64,000 nt of DNA. Source: Nocardioides sp. BGMRC 2183. GTDB taxonomy: Bacteria > Actinomycetota > Actinomycetes > Propionibacteriales > Nocardioidaceae. Within the stretch, counting starts at the first letter, position 1. The number at the start of each line of letters is the position of its first letter. The position numbers and the translations under genes were made by a program. The notes beneath the pieces are model-generated. The model was not told the origin of the DNA and ran no database searches. It saw only the letters and a list, made by a program, of their open reading frames with translations. The DNA is taken from contig VSSA01000015.1 in NCBI GenBank assembly GCA_008123405.1, forward strand, positions 37,788 through 101,787. The letters are read 5' to 3'. Positions 10,241-19,020 of the stretch are shown one piece after another.

Positions 10241-11569
10241 ATGAGTGAGGGTGACAAGCGGTCGGCTGTGCGATCGCTGAAGGTGGCGGTGCTCGGCTGT
10301 GGTTCGGTCGGGTCCCAGGTGGTGCGCCTGCTCCAGGAGCAGGCCGGTGACCTGGAGGCACGTGTCGGTGCGCCGGTCGAGTTGGCCGGTGTCGCCGTAC
10401 GACGCCTGGATGCCGAGCGTGAGGTGGAGGTTCCCGCGAGCCTGCTCACCACCGACGCGCACGGTTTGGTGACCAGGGCCGACATCGACCTGGTGGTCGA
10501 GGTGATCGGCGGCATCGAGCCGGCCCGCGGCCTGATCCTGGCGGCGCTGGAGAACGGCGCCTCGGTGGTGACCGCGAACAAGGCACTGCTCGCCGAGGAC
10601 GGTCCGACGCTCTTCGCCGCAGCGGAGAAGGCCGGGCGCGACCTCTACTACGAAGCCGCCGTGGCCGGTGCCATTCCGATCCTGCGTCCACTCCGGGAGT
10701 CGTTGGCCGGCGACCGGGTCACCCGTGTGCTCGGCATCGTCAACGGGACCACCAACTTCATCCTGGACAAGATGGACGTGGCCGGCAGTGGCTTCGAGGA
10801 GTCACTCGAGGAGGCCCAGGCCCTGGGCTATGCCGAGGCCGACCCGACGGCCGACGTCGAGGGATTCGACGCCGCGGCCAAGGCCGCGATCCTCGCCAGC
10901 CTCGCCTTCCACTCCCGGGTCACCGCGGCCGACGTACACCGTGAGGGCATCACCGAGGTGACCGCCGCCGACGTCCGCTCGGCCCGGGACATGGGCTGCG
11001 TGGTCAAACTGCTGGCGATCGCCGAGCTGCGCGCTGACGAGGACGGCGAGGAGGCGGTCAGCGTCCGGGTGCATCCGGCGATGATCCCCAGGTCGCACCC
11101 GTTGGCGAGCGTGCGCGAGGCCTACAACGCCGTCTTCGTCGAGTCCGACGCCGCCGGCCAGCTGATGTTCTACGGCCCCGGCGCCGGAGGCTCGCCCACA
11201 GCCAGTGCCGTGCTCGGCGACCTGGTCACCGTCGCTCGCAACCTGCGCGAGGACACGCGCGGGATGGGGGAGTCGGCCTACGCCGACCGCGCCGTGCTGC
11301 CGATGGGCATGACACGGACCCGCTATCACGTGGCCATCGACGTCGATGACCGTGCGGGTGTGCTGGCGGCGGTGGCGAACGCCTTCGCTGCCCACGATGT
11401 CTCCATCCAGACCGTGCGCCAGGAGGGTCGCGGCGACGACGCCCAGCTCGTGGTGGTCTCCCACAGCGCCAGTGACGCCCAGCTGTCGGCCACGGTCGGC
11501 GATCTGCAGAAGATGGACATCGTCCGCGAGGTCACCTCGGTGATGCGGGTGGAAGGAACCGAGGAATGA
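10241..11569 (+). CDS. hom: Homoserine dehydrogenase
   Basis: Hom reduces aspartate semialdehyde to homoserine, the branch point to threonine and methionine. The 442-residue protein has an N-terminal nucleotide-binding domain ([14 protein letters not shown], residues 15-28), the catalytic region with [10 protein letters not shown] and [13 protein letters not shown], and a C-terminal ACT domain from about residue 361 ([20 protein letters not shown]) that normally gives feedback inhibition by threonine. The ATG follows the lysA stop directly with no gap. The 3' end overlaps thrC by ATGA. Confidence 0.97.
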   Translation: MSEGDKRSAVRSLKVAVLGCGSVGSQVVRLLQEQAGDLEARVGAPVELAGVAVRRLDAEREVEVPASLLTTDAHGLVTRADIDLVVEVIGGIEPARGLILAALENGASVVTANKALLAEDGPTLFAAAEKAGRDLYYEAAVAGAIPILRPLRESLAGDRVTRVLGIVNGTTNFILDKMDVAGSGFEESLEEAQALGYAEADPTADVEGFDAAAKAAILASLAFHSRVTAADVHREGITEVTAADVRSARDMGCVVKLLAIAELRADEDGEEAVSVRVHPAMIPRSHPLASVREAYNAVFVESDAAGQLMFYGPGAGGSPTASAVLGDLVTVARNLREDTRGMGESAYADRAVLPMGMTRTRYHVAIDVDDRAGVLAAVANAFAAHDVSIQTVRQEGRGDDAQLVVVSHSASDAQLSATVGDLQKMDIVREVTSVMRVEGTEE

Positions 11570-12651
11570 AACCCAGCGCGGCCGCCGGGCCCACCACGCA
11601 CCAGTGGCGGGGAGTGATCGAGGAGTACCGCGAGCTGCTCGACATCCCGGCCGACACCCCCGCCGTCACCCTGCGGGAGGGCGGCACCCCGCTGGTCCAC
11701 TCGGGCTGGCTCTCCGGGCTGACCGGCGCCGAGGTGTGGATCAAGGTCGAGGGCAGCAACCCGACCGGGTCGTTCAAGGACCGCGGCATGACCACCGCGC
11801 TCTCCGTCGCCGTGCACGAAGGCGCCAAGGCCGTCGTGTGTGCCTCCACCGGCAACACGTCGGCCTCGATGGCCGCCTACGCCGCCAAGGCCGGCGTGAC
11901 CCCGGTCGTGCTGGTCCCCGAGGGCAAGATCGCGGCCGGCAAGATGGCGCAGGCGGTGCTCCACGGCTCGCAGGTGATCCAGGTGCGCGGCAACTTCGAC
12001 GACTGCCTACGGATGGCGCGCGAGATGGCGTGGCACTACCCGGTGGCCCTGGTGAACTCGGTGAACCCCGCCCGCCTGGAAGGCCAGAAGACCGCCGCCT
12101 TCGAGATCGTGGACTTCCTCGGGGACGCCCCTGACTACCACCTCCTCCCGGTCGGCAACGCGGGCAACATCTCGGCCTACTGGCTCGGCTACACCCAGTA
12201 CGCCGCCCTCGGGCGTGCCAGCAAGCGACCGGTGATGCGCGGATTCCAGGCCGAGGGCGCCGCACCGTTGGTGACCGGTGAGCCTTTCCCGGACCCGGAG
12301 ACCAAGGCGACGGCGATCCGGATCGGCAACCCTGCCTCGTGGAAGCTCGCCGAGGCGGCACGCGACGAGTCCGGTGGCCGATTCGCGGCACTCTCCGACG
12401 CCCAGATTCTCGCGGCGCAGAAGGAGCTTGCGCGCCACGACGGCATCTTCGTCGAGCCCGCGTCCGCCGCGGGCGTGGCTGGCCTCCTCGCCGAGCTGGC
12501 CGCCGGCGAGTCCTACCGAGGGACCACCGTGGCGATCACGGTGACCGGGCACGGCCTCAAGGACATCAGCACGCCGCTGGAGGACCTCACCTTGCCCGAC
12601 ACCGTGGTGGACGCCGACGTCGACGCGGCCGCCGCCGCGGCCGGGCTGTGA
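11566..12651 (+). CDS. thrC: Threonine synthase
   Basis: ThrC converts O-phosphohomoserine to threonine using PLP. At 361 residues it is a short-form (type II fold) enzyme. The PLP lysine is in [11 protein letters not shown] (Lys71). The phosphate-binding loop is [14 protein letters not shown], and [11 protein letters not shown] and a C-terminal TVTGHGLKD are also present. ATGA overlap with hom indicates translational coupling. It is followed by thrB, the reverse of pathway order but the usual actinobacterial arrangement hom-thrC-thrB. Confidence 0.97.
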   Translation: MKPSAAAGPTTHQWRGVIEEYRELLDIPADTPAVTLREGGTPLVHSGWLSGLTGAEVWIKVEGSNPTGSFKDRGMTTALSVAVHEGAKAVVCASTGNTSASMAAYAAKAGVTPVVLVPEGKIAAGKMAQAVLHGSQVIQVRGNFDDCLRMAREMAWHYPVALVNSVNPARLEGQKTAAFEIVDFLGDAPDYHLLPVGNAGNISAYWLGYTQYAALGRASKRPVMRGFQAEGAAPLVTGEPFPDPETKATAIRIGNPASWKLAEAARDESGGRFAALSDAQILAAQKELARHDGIFVEPASAAGVAGLLAELAAGESYRGTTVAITVTGHGLKDISTPLEDLTLPDTVVDADVDAAAAAAGL

Positions 12652-12665
12652 GCCCGGACCCACCG

Positions 12666-13574
12666 ATGACCTTCGTGGAAGGCCCCGTCGGGGTCACCGT
12701 CCCGGCGACCTCGGCGAATCTCGGCCCGGGTTTCGACACCCTCGGACTCGCACTCGACCTGCGCGACCGTCTCGAGGCCGAGGTGGTCGCCGACGGCCTC
12801 GAGGTGCAGGTGCACGGGGTGGGAGCCGGAGAGGTGCCGACCGACGAGCGCCACCTGGTGGTGCGGTCGATGCGCGCCACCTTCGACCGGATGGGACTCA
12901 CCCCGCCGGGCCTGCGACTCGTCTGTCACAACGTCATCCCGCACGCCCGCGGCCTCGGGTCGTCCTCGGCGGCGATCGTGGCCGGGGTCTGGCTGGCGCG
13001 CGACCTGGTGGCGGGCGGCCGGCTGCTCCTCGACGACGAGGCGCTGCTCGACCTCGCCGCGCAGATCGAGGGACATCCCGACAACGTGGCGCCGGCGCTC
13101 CTCGGCGGGTTCGTGATCTCCGGGCAGGACCCGGATGGCGCGTTCTACGCCGTACCCGGTTCGGTGGATCCGCGGGTCGGGGCGGTGGTCTTCATCCCGC
13201 CCGAACCGGTCTCGACGGAGGCTGCTCGCGGCCTGCTGCCAGCCGAGGTTCCGCACGCCGACGCCGCCCGCAACGCCGGGCGCGCCGCCCTGCTGGTCGC
13301 GGCGCTGGCCAGCAGTCCCGAGCAGTTGCTACGGGCGACAGAGGACCGATTGCACCAGGACTATCGGCGTCCGGCGATGCCGGCCAGCCTGGATCTGGTC
13401 GCTGCGCTGCGGTCGGAGGGCGTGCCCGCCGTGGTCTCCGGTGCCGGGCCGACCGTCTTGGCCTTCGTCGACGCCGGTCGTAGGACACAGACCGACCGGC
13501 TGCGTGGCCGCTGTCCCCGGGGCTGGCAGGTGCAGGTGCTCGCGGTGGACCCACGCGGCGCCGTCGGGCACTGA
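12666..13574 (+). CDS. thrB: Homoserine kinase
   Basis: ThrB phosphorylates homoserine with ATP. It is a GHMP kinase: VTVPATSANLGPGFDTLGLA is the N-terminal substrate motif, PHARGLGSSSAAIVAG the ATP-binding glycine/serine loop and AVVSGAGPTVLAF the C-terminal GHMP motif. From the ATG at 12666 it has 302 residues. A GTG at 12648 that overlaps the thrC stop (GTGA) would add six residues and is an equally possible coupled start; neither has a strong ribosome binding site. It closes the threonine operon; only a weak hairpin (13575-13596) follows. Confidence 0.94.
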   Translation: MTFVEGPVGVTVPATSANLGPGFDTLGLALDLRDRLEAEVVADGLEVQVHGVGAGEVPTDERHLVVRSMRATFDRMGLTPPGLRLVCHNVIPHARGLGSSSAAIVAGVWLARDLVAGGRLLLDDEALLDLAAQIEGHPDNVAPALLGGFVISGQDPDGAFYAVPGSVDPRVGAVVFIPPEPVSTEAARGLLPAEVPHADAARNAGRAALLVAALASSPEQLLRATEDRLHQDYRRPAMPASLDLVAALRSEGVPAVVSGAGPTVLAFVDAGRRTQTDRLRGRCPRGWQVQVLAVDPRGAVGH

Positions 13575-13795
13575 CGCGGGAGCGTCGCTGCCCGCGCGAT
13601 CTCCAGGTCTCGTGTAGATTGTCGGCGCACCGTCGGGTTCTCCGTGTGCGGTGCGTGCCCGTGGTCTCGGCCCGGTTGCCCCAGCTCCTCGTCGATGCTG
13701 ACACCGCTTCCGCGCCCCGGGCGTTCAGACCAACACACCGCAGCACCAGCGGCCGACGGCCGTCTGCTGCTCACGATCCGTGGGAAGGGCCTCAC

Positions 13796-15649
13796 GTGAC
13801 CGACACTCCTCCCGCCGACGGCGGGGCTACGCCGGCGGCCAAGACGGCTCCCGCGAAGAAGCGCGGCGGCCTCAACTCGATGCTGATCGCCGACCTGAAG
13901 GCGATGGCCGGCGCGATGGGTATCGCCGGCGCCGGGTCGATGAAGAAGGCGCAGCTGGTCGAGGCGATCAAGAATCACCAGGCGCAGCACGCGGCGAGCA
14001 AGGCGGCCAAGGCAGAGGCCGCCGCGCCGACCGTCGGGACCGCTGCCACCGGCGACACGAAGTCCGCCCCCGAGCAGGGCGATCGCCCGGCCGGGCAGCG
14101 AAGCGACCGTCGTGGCGACCGGAAGCGCGAGCAGCCAGACGACCGGTCCGACCGGCAGGGTCAGGGCAAGCAGGACCGCCAGGAGAAGCAGGGTCGGCAG
14201 CAGGACGAGGCGCCGGGCAAGACCTCCGACAAGCCGCAGCAGGACCGGCAGGAGAAGCAGGACCGGCAGGACAAGCAGGACCGCCAGGACCGCCAGGACA
14301 AGCAGGACCGGCAGGAGAAGCAGCCGCAGCAGGACAAGCAGCCGCAGCAGGACAAGCAGCCGCAGCAGGACAAGCAGCCGCAGCAGGAGAAGCAGCGCGG
14401 CGACGCCGCAGCGCAGGACGACGACGCGGACGGCGAGGGCGGCAGCCGCCGCAACCGGCGCCGTCGTGGCCGTGACCGCACCGGCCGCGCTCGCAACGAG
14501 CCGGACACGGAGGTGCGCGAGGACGACGTACTCGTGCCGGCGGCGGGCATCTTGGACGTCTTGGACAACTACGCCTTCGTGCGCACCAGCGGCTATCTCG
14601 CCGGCGCCGACGACGTCTATCTCTCGCTCGCACTGGTGCGGAAGTACGGGCTGCGCCGCGGTGACGCGGTGGCAGGTCAGGTGCGGCAGCCGCGGGACGG
14701 CGAGCGCCGGGAGAAGTTCAACCCGATGGTCCGCATCGACACCGTCAACGGCGCCGACCCCGAGCAGTCGAAGAACCGTCCGGAGTTCGATGCTCTGGTC
14801 CCGGTCCATCCGACCGACCGGCTGCGGATGGAGACCGGTGCGGCCGACGCCACTGGTCGCACGATCGACCTGATCGCCCCGCTCGGCAAGGGCCAGCGGG
14901 GACTGGTGATCGCCCCCGGGCGCTCGGGCAAGACCGCGCTGCTGCGCTCGGTCGCCACCGCGATCACCGCCAACAATCCGGAGTGTCACCTGATGGTGGT
15001 GCTCGTCGACGAACGGCCGGAGGAGGTCACCGACTTCCGTCGCTCGGTCAAGGGTGAGGTCATCTCCAGCACCTTCGACCACCCGGCCACCGATCACACG
15101 AGCGTCGCGGAGCTCGCGATCGAGCGTGCCAAGCGTCTGGTCGAGCTCGGTCACGACGTGGTGATGCTCCTGGACGGCCTGACCCGTCTGGGCCGCGCCT
15201 ACAACCTGGCGGCGCCACCGAACGGGCGGGTGCTGGCGGGCGGCGTGGACGCCTCTGCGCTCTACCAGCCGAAGCGGTTCTTCGGTGCGGCGCGCAACGT
15301 GGAGGACGGCGGATCGCTGACCATCCTCGCCACGGTCCGGGTCGAGTCCGGCTCCGCGACGGACGACGCGATCTTCGAGGAGCTGCAGGGCACCGCCAAC
15401 CACGAGTTGCGCCTGCGCCGGGATCTGGTCGCGCAGGGGCTCTTCCCGGCCGTTGACCTGGTGGCGTCCGGCACCCGCCACGAGTCGGACCTGGTCGGGG
15501 AGCAGGAGGCAGCGATCCTGTCGACCCTGCGACGCCGCCTGACGGGCAGCCACGACGCCGAGCCGCTGGCCGAGCTGCTGCAGCAGATCGCCAGTTCGCA
15601 GAGCAACGTCGAGCTGCTCACCCGGGTCCAGCGCGGCGCGCTCTCCTGA
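13796..15649 (+). CDS. rho: Transcription termination factor Rho
   Basis: Rho is the hexameric RNA helicase that ends transcription. From the GTG at 13796 (GGGAAGGGC just upstream) it has 617 residues. Order: a Rho-N helical domain (LNSMLIADLKAMAGAMGIAG and on to about residue 63), a highly charged Gln/Asp/Lys/Arg insert of about 160 residues typical of actinobacterial Rho, an RNA-binding cold-shock-like domain (ILDVLDNYAFVRTSGYLAG), then the ATPase. Walker A reads APGRSGKT with Lys379, the catalytic VDERPEEVTDF is intact and Walker B is VMLLDGLTRLGRAYN. Several normally invariant ATPase positions differ: GLFPAVD replaces the usual KRVFPAID, and ELQGTAN replaces EFKGTGN. The arginine finger in SGTR is kept. 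The 221-bp leader after thrB may hold its promoter (TAGATT near 13614). Confidence 0.95.
   Translation: MTDTPPADGGATPAAKTAPAKKRGGLNSMLIADLKAMAGAMGIAGAGSMKKAQLVEAIKNHQAQHAASKAAKAEAAAPTVGTAATGDTKSAPEQGDRPAGQRSDRRGDRKREQPDDRSDRQGQGKQDRQEKQGRQQDEAPGKTSDKPQQDRQEKQDRQDKQDRQDRQDKQDRQEKQPQQDKQPQQDKQPQQDKQPQQEKQRGDAAAQDDDADGEGGSRRNRRRRGRDRTGRARNEPDTEVREDDVLVPAAGILDVLDNYAFVRTSGYLAGADDVYLSLALVRKYGLRRGDAVAGQVRQPRDGERREKFNPMVRIDTVNGADPEQSKNRPEFDALVPVHPTDRLRMETGAADATGRTIDLIAPLGKGQRGLVIAPGRSGKTALLRSVATAITANNPECHLMVVLVDERPEEVTDFRRSVKGEVISSTFDHPATDHTSVAELAIERAKRLVELGHDVVMLLDGLTRLGRAYNLAAPPNGRVLAGGVDASALYQPKRFFGAARNVEDGGSLTILATVRVESGSATDDAIFEELQGTANHELRLRRDLVAQGLFPAVDLVASGTRHESDLVGEQEAAILSTLRRRLTGSHDAEPLAELLQQIASSQSNVELLTRVQRGALS
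14321..14392 (+). repeat. Four tandem 18-bp repeats inside rho
   Basis: The unit CAGCCGCAGCAGGACAAG is repeated four times without a gap (the last copy has GAG for GAC), encoding (QPQQDK)3-QPQQEK. It is preceded by shorter degenerate repeats encoding QDRQEK/QDRQDK from about 14230. This codes for the disordered linker of Rho and is a likely site of copy-number change. Confidence 0.9.
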
Positions 15650-15707
15650 CCGCGCATCACACGCTGTCGACCCCGCCGAACGCCTGACCGGGAGCAGCAG
15701 CCGGCGA

Positions 15708-15737
15708 TTGGTCCGGCTCCCGGCCGGCGCGTAGAAT
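15708..15737 (+). promoter_or_regulatory. Putative rpmE promoter
   Basis: TTGGTC at 15708-15713 and TAGAAT at 15732-15737 are separated by 18 bp and lie about 80 bp before the rpmE start. The -10 is a close match to the vegetative consensus. Confidence 0.5.
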
Positions 15738-15815
15738 CACCGGTTGGCTCCGGTTCACGTCCCACAACCCGTGCGGGCGACCCGGAACCCTCGAACCCCC
15801 CTTGTGAGGACATCC

Positions 15816-16031
15816 ATGAAGAAGGACATCCACCCCGACTACGTGGTGACCACGGTGACCTGCACCTGCGGCGCCAACTTCACCACGCGCAGCACCGCGA
15901 CCTCCGGCACGATCCACGCCGACGTCTGCTCGCAGTGCCACCCGTTCTACACGGGCAAGCAGAAGATCCTCGACACCGGCGGCCGCGTCGCCCGCTTCGA
16001 GGCCAAGTACGGCAAGGCCGCCAAGAAGTAG
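15816..16031 (+). CDS. rpmE: 50S ribosomal protein L31 (zinc-binding form)
   Basis: This large-subunit protein has 71 residues from the ATG at 15816 ([20 protein letters not shown]). Cys16, Cys18, Cys38 and Cys41 form the zinc site, so this is the C+ form, as opposed to the zinc-free paralogue made under zinc starvation. [20 protein letters not shown] is the family signature. GTGAGGA upstream is a weak ribosome binding site. It has its own promoter and terminator and is therefore a separate unit between rho and prfA. Confidence 0.97.
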   Translation: MKKDIHPDYVVTTVTCTCGANFTTRSTATSGTIHADVCSQCHPFYTGKQKILDTGGRVARFEAKYGKAAKK

Positions 16032-16043
16032 CGGCCCATCCGC

Positions 16044-16083
16044 GCCGGTCCTGCCCCGCTGGGGCGGGGCCGGCGTCTGTTTT
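16044..16083 (+). terminator. Rho-independent terminator of rpmE
   Basis: A 14-bp GC-rich stem (arms 16044-16057 and 16061-16074, two G-U pairs) with a 3-nt loop is followed by GTCTGTTTT. This is one of the few classical terminators with a T-rich tail in the window. Confidence 0.8.
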
Positions 16084-16151
16084 CCCACCTGCCCCACCAG
16101 TCACACCGCCCCGGCGTTCCTGTCACTTCTCAGGGGTTGCAGCGGCCGGGA

Positions 16152-16189
16152 AGTGTCGGGATCCCCGGTTCACCGGGGATCCCGACACT
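16152..16189. repeat. Perfect 17-bp hairpin upstream of prfA
   Basis: Arms 16152-16168 (AGTGTCGGGATCCCCGG) and 16173-16189 are exactly complementary around the loop TTCA. It ends 24 bp before the prfA start and about 70 bp after the rpmE terminator. It has no T-tract and leaves the prfA ribosome binding site free. Function unknown. Confidence 0.85.
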
Positions 16190-16212
16190 CGCAACGCAGA
16201 GGAGGAGCGAGG

Positions 16213-17286
16213 GTGTTCGAAGCCGTCGACGGCATGTTGGCCGAGCACCAGGAGCTCGAGGCACGCCTGGCGCTCCCGGAGACGCACGCCGACGCCCGGC
16301 TGGCGCGCACCCTCAACCGTCGCTATGCCGACCTGAGCGGCATCATCGCGACCTGGCGGGAGTGGCGGCGCCTTGGTGAGGATGCCGAAGCCGCCCGAGA
16401 GCTCGCCGAGGACGATCCGGCCTTCGCCGAGGAGGTCGCCGAGCTCCGTGCCGGGCAGGAGGAGGCCGCTGAACGGCTGCGGCGCCTGCTGGTGCCCCGG
16501 GACGAGGCCGACGACAAGGACGCGCTGCTCGAGGTCAAGTCCGGCGAGGGCGGTGAGGAGAGTGCACTGTTCGCCGGCGACCTGCTGCGGATGTACACCC
16601 GCTACGCCGAGCAGCGTGGTTGGCGGATCGAGGTCCTCGACGCCACCGAGTCCGACCTGGGCGGCTACAAGTCGGTGACGGTCGCGGTCAAGGGTGGGTC
16701 GAGCGAGCCCGGCCAGGCGCCGTACGGCCTGCTGAAGTTCGAGGGCGGTGTGCACCGGGTGCAGCGGGTACCGGTGACCGAGTCCCAGGGGCGGGTGCAC
16801 ACCAGCGCTGCAGGCGTGCTGGTGATGCCCGAAGCCGAGCAGATCGACGTGGAGATCCACGACAACGATCTGCGCATCGATGTCTTCCGCAGCAGCGGGC
16901 CGGGGGGCCAGAGCGTCAACACCACCGACTCGGCGGTGCGGATCACCCACCTGCCCACCGGGATCGTGGTCAGCTGCCAGAACGAGAAGTCTCAGCTGCA
17001 GAACAAGGACCAGGCGATGCGCATCCTCCGGGCGCGTCTCCTGCAGGCCGCCCAGGATGCTGCCGACGCCGAGGCCAGCGATGCCCGTCGCAGCCAGGTC
17101 CGCACGGTCGATCGCTCCGAGCGGATCCGGACCTACAACTTCCCCGAGAACCGGATCTCCGACCACCGCACCGGCTACAAGTCCTACAACCTCGACCAGG
17201 TGCTCGACGGCGACCTTCAGCCGGTGCTCGACTCCTGCGTGGAGTCCGACCTGGCCGCCCGCCTTGCCGCCCTAGGAGACGGCTGA
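16213..17286 (+). CDS. prfA: Peptide chain release factor 1
   Basis: RF1 releases the nascent peptide at UAG and UAA. From the GTG at 16213, preceded by AGAGGAGGAGC, it has 357 residues. The [19 protein letters not shown] segment contains the peptidyl-hydrolysis GGQ (residues 231-233), whose Gln is the substrate of PrmC, encoded next. The codon-recognition region and the C-terminal [14 protein letters not shown] motif are present. The final bases, including the stop codon, form one arm of a long-hairpin intergenic element (17282-17424). Confidence 0.97.
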   Translation: MFEAVDGMLAEHQELEARLALPETHADARLARTLNRRYADLSGIIATWREWRRLGEDAEAARELAEDDPAFAEEVAELRAGQEEAAERLRRLLVPRDEADDKDALLEVKSGEGGEESALFAGDLLRMYTRYAEQRGWRIEVLDATESDLGGYKSVTVAVKGGSSEPGQAPYGLLKFEGGVHRVQRVPVTESQGRVHTSAAGVLVMPEAEQIDVEIHDNDLRIDVFRSSGPGGQSVNTTDSAVRITHLPTGIVVSCQNEKSQLQNKDQAMRILRARLLQAAQDAADAEASDARRSQVRTVDRSERIRTYNFPENRISDHRTGYKSYNLDQVLDGDLQPVLDSCVESDLAARLAALGDG

Positions 17287-17424
17287 ACCATGCGTCCTAC
17301 TACGCGCCGCGATGCGGCACGCTGGCTGCGCCGCCCTCACTCATCAGGCGTCCAGCCTGCCATCGCTCCGGCGACTTGCCAGCGCACTCGCCTCGCGACG
17401 CTCGCTACGGCCGCATCGTTCAGC
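17282..17424. repeat. Long-hairpin intergenic element, copy A
   Basis: Outer arms 17282-17297 and 17409-17424 are complementary at 14 of 16 positions; the 5' arm includes the prfA stop codon. The interior is closely related to copy B at 32489-32646, including a 31-bp exact match (starting CTTGCCAGCGCACTCG). It shares the inner motifs CT(A/G)CGCGCCGC and GCGACGCTCGC with copy C at 41852-42011. It lies between prfA and prmC and would be transcribed with them. Confidence 0.85.
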
Positions 17425-17447
17425 ACCCTCCTCGAGGAGTGAGTGGC

Positions 17448-18293
17448 GTGGACACCCGCCGATCGTTGATCGCCGAGGCCGCCGCGGCGCTCGGGGCGGC
17501 CGGCGTCGCCAGCCCGGAGTACGACGCGGACGAGCTGCTCGCCCACGTGCTCGGGATCGGGCGCCAGGAGCTCGTCTTCGTCGGCGCGGTCGCGCCTGAC
17601 GTGAGCGTGCGCTTCTGGGAGCTGGTGGCCCGGCGCGTACGGCGTGAGCCGCTCCAGCACCTCCTCGGCACCGCCGCCTTCCGGTACGTCGAGCTGGCGG
17701 TCGGACCGGGCGTCTTCGTGCCCCGGCCGGAGACCGAGCTGCTCGCGGGGTGGGCGATCGAACGTGCCCGTGAGCTCGAGGCGCCGGTCGTGGTCGACCT
17801 GTGCACCGGCTCCGGGGCGATCGCCCGGGCCCTCGCCGACGAGGCGCCGCACGCGCGGATCCACGCTGTCGAGCTCAGCGAGGACGCCTTCGGGTGGGCG
17901 GCGCGGAACCTGGCCGACACCGGTGTCGACCTGCGTCTGGGGGACCTCGCGACTGCGTTCGACGACCTGCTCGGCACGGTGGACATCGTGGTCAGCAATC
18001 CGCCCTACGTCCCCCTGGATGCGTGGGAGTCGGTGGCCCCTGAGGCGCGTGACCACGATCCCCATCTCGCCCTGTTCTCCGGTGACGACGGTCTCGATGC
18101 GATCCGGACGCTGGCGAGTCGCGGGGCACAGCTGCTGCGACCCGGTGGGGTGATCGGCGTCGAGCACGCCGACGTACAGCAGGTCGTCGCGCCGGAGGCC
18201 TTCGCGCGCACCGGTCATTGGCAGGAGATCCGGGACCACTGCGACCTCGCCGACCGGCCGCGGTACCTGACCGCCCGCCGAGTGACGCGGTGA
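17448..18293 (+). CDS. prmC: Release factor glutamine methyltransferase
   Basis: PrmC methylates the GGQ glutamine of RF1 and RF2 using SAM. The 281-residue protein starts at GTG 17448, eight bases after GAGGAG; a GTG at 17439 is too close to that site. An N-terminal helical domain precedes the Rossmann fold with VVVDLCTGSGAIA (SAM loop) and VVSNPPYVPL with the catalytic NPPY (Asn184). It follows prfA after the long-hairpin element, so enzyme and substrate are probably co-expressed. Confidence 0.94.
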   Translation: MDTRRSLIAEAAAALGAAGVASPEYDADELLAHVLGIGRQELVFVGAVAPDVSVRFWELVARRVRREPLQHLLGTAAFRYVELAVGPGVFVPRPETELLAGWAIERARELEAPVVVDLCTGSGAIARALADEAPHARIHAVELSEDAFGWAARNLADTGVDLRLGDLATAFDDLLGTVDIVVSNPPYVPLDAWESVAPEARDHDPHLALFSGDDGLDAIRTLASRGAQLLRPGGVIGVEHADVQQVVAPEAFARTGHWQEIRDHCDLADRPRYLTARRVTR

Positions 18294-18297
18294 GAGG

Positions 18298-19014
18298 ATG
18301 AGGGACGTGACCGCCGAACTGATGCCCACCGGCACCGCCGATGAGCGCGAAGCCGCCGTCGAGGCGGCCAGTCTCGCGCTCCAGCGCGGTCGGCTCGTGG
18401 TGCTCCCGACCGACACGGTCTACGGGGTCGCCGCAGACGCCTTCGATCCGGACGCCGTGGCGCGGCTGCTGGCCGCCAAGGGCCGTGGCCGGGAGATGCC
18501 GCCGCCGGTCCTGGTCGGCTCCGCGACCACCCTGGATGCGCTGGCGACCAGGGTTCCGGCGTACGTGCGTGGCTTGGTGGAGAAGTTCTGGCCAGGGCCG
18601 TTGACAGTGGTCTGCCACCAGCAGCCCTCGCTCCAGTGGGACCTGGGGGAGACCCGAGGCACGGTCGCGGTGCGGATGCCCGACCATGCGGTCGCACGCG
18701 AGCTCCTCGATCGCACTGGTCCGCTGGCGGTGAGCTCGGCGAACCTGACCGGACAGGACGCCGCGACCGACGCGCAGGCAGCGGTCCGGATGCTGGGGGA
18801 GTCGGTCGTGGTCGTGCTCGACGACGGCCCGACCCCCGGCCTGACGCCGTCCACCATCGTCGACGCGACCAGCGATCGTCCTCGGCTGCTCCGGCTCGGA
18901 GCGATCTCGGTGGCCGAGCTGGACGCCGCGCTGGCCGAGCACGCGGTGAGCGTGGAGGTCGAGGAGGACACGAGCACTGACGAACCACAGCCCACACCTC
19001 CGGAAGGGGAGTGA
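18298..19014 (+). CDS. tsaC: L-threonylcarbamoyladenylate synthase (Sua5/YrdC/TsaC family)
   Basis: This enzyme makes threonylcarbamoyl-AMP from threonine, bicarbonate and ATP for the t6A37 modification of tRNAs that read ANN codons. The 238-residue protein has the YrdC fold: GRLVVLPTDTVYGVAADAF, KGRGREMPPPVLVGS, KFWPGPLTVV and PLAVSSANLTGQ, then STIVDAT. It is a TsaC-length protein without a separate Sua5 domain. The ATG at 18298 is four bases after prmC; a GTG at 18307 is an alternative. The prmC-tsaC-wecA order is conserved in mycobacteria. Confidence 0.93.
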   Translation: MRDVTAELMPTGTADEREAAVEAASLALQRGRLVVLPTDTVYGVAADAFDPDAVARLLAAKGRGREMPPPVLVGSATTLDALATRVPAYVRGLVEKFWPGPLTVVCHQQPSLQWDLGETRGTVAVRMPDHAVARELLDRTGPLAVSSANLTGQDAATDAQAAVRMLGESVVVVLDDGPTPGLTPSTIVDATSDRPRLLRLGAISVAELDAALAEHAVSVEVEEDTSTDEPQPTPPEGE

Positions 19015-19020
19015 GGCTCG

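Noticed and set aside
14321-14392. CRISPR-like or mobile repeat
   Set aside because: The 18-bp units are contiguous, in frame and code for the charged Rho linker; there are no spacers.
17312-17599. Small frames inside repeat copies A and B (also 32591-32773)
   Set aside because: They translate to similar Arg/Ser/Leu-rich peptides only because the repeat DNA is similar; there is no start context, and copy C does not keep the frame.
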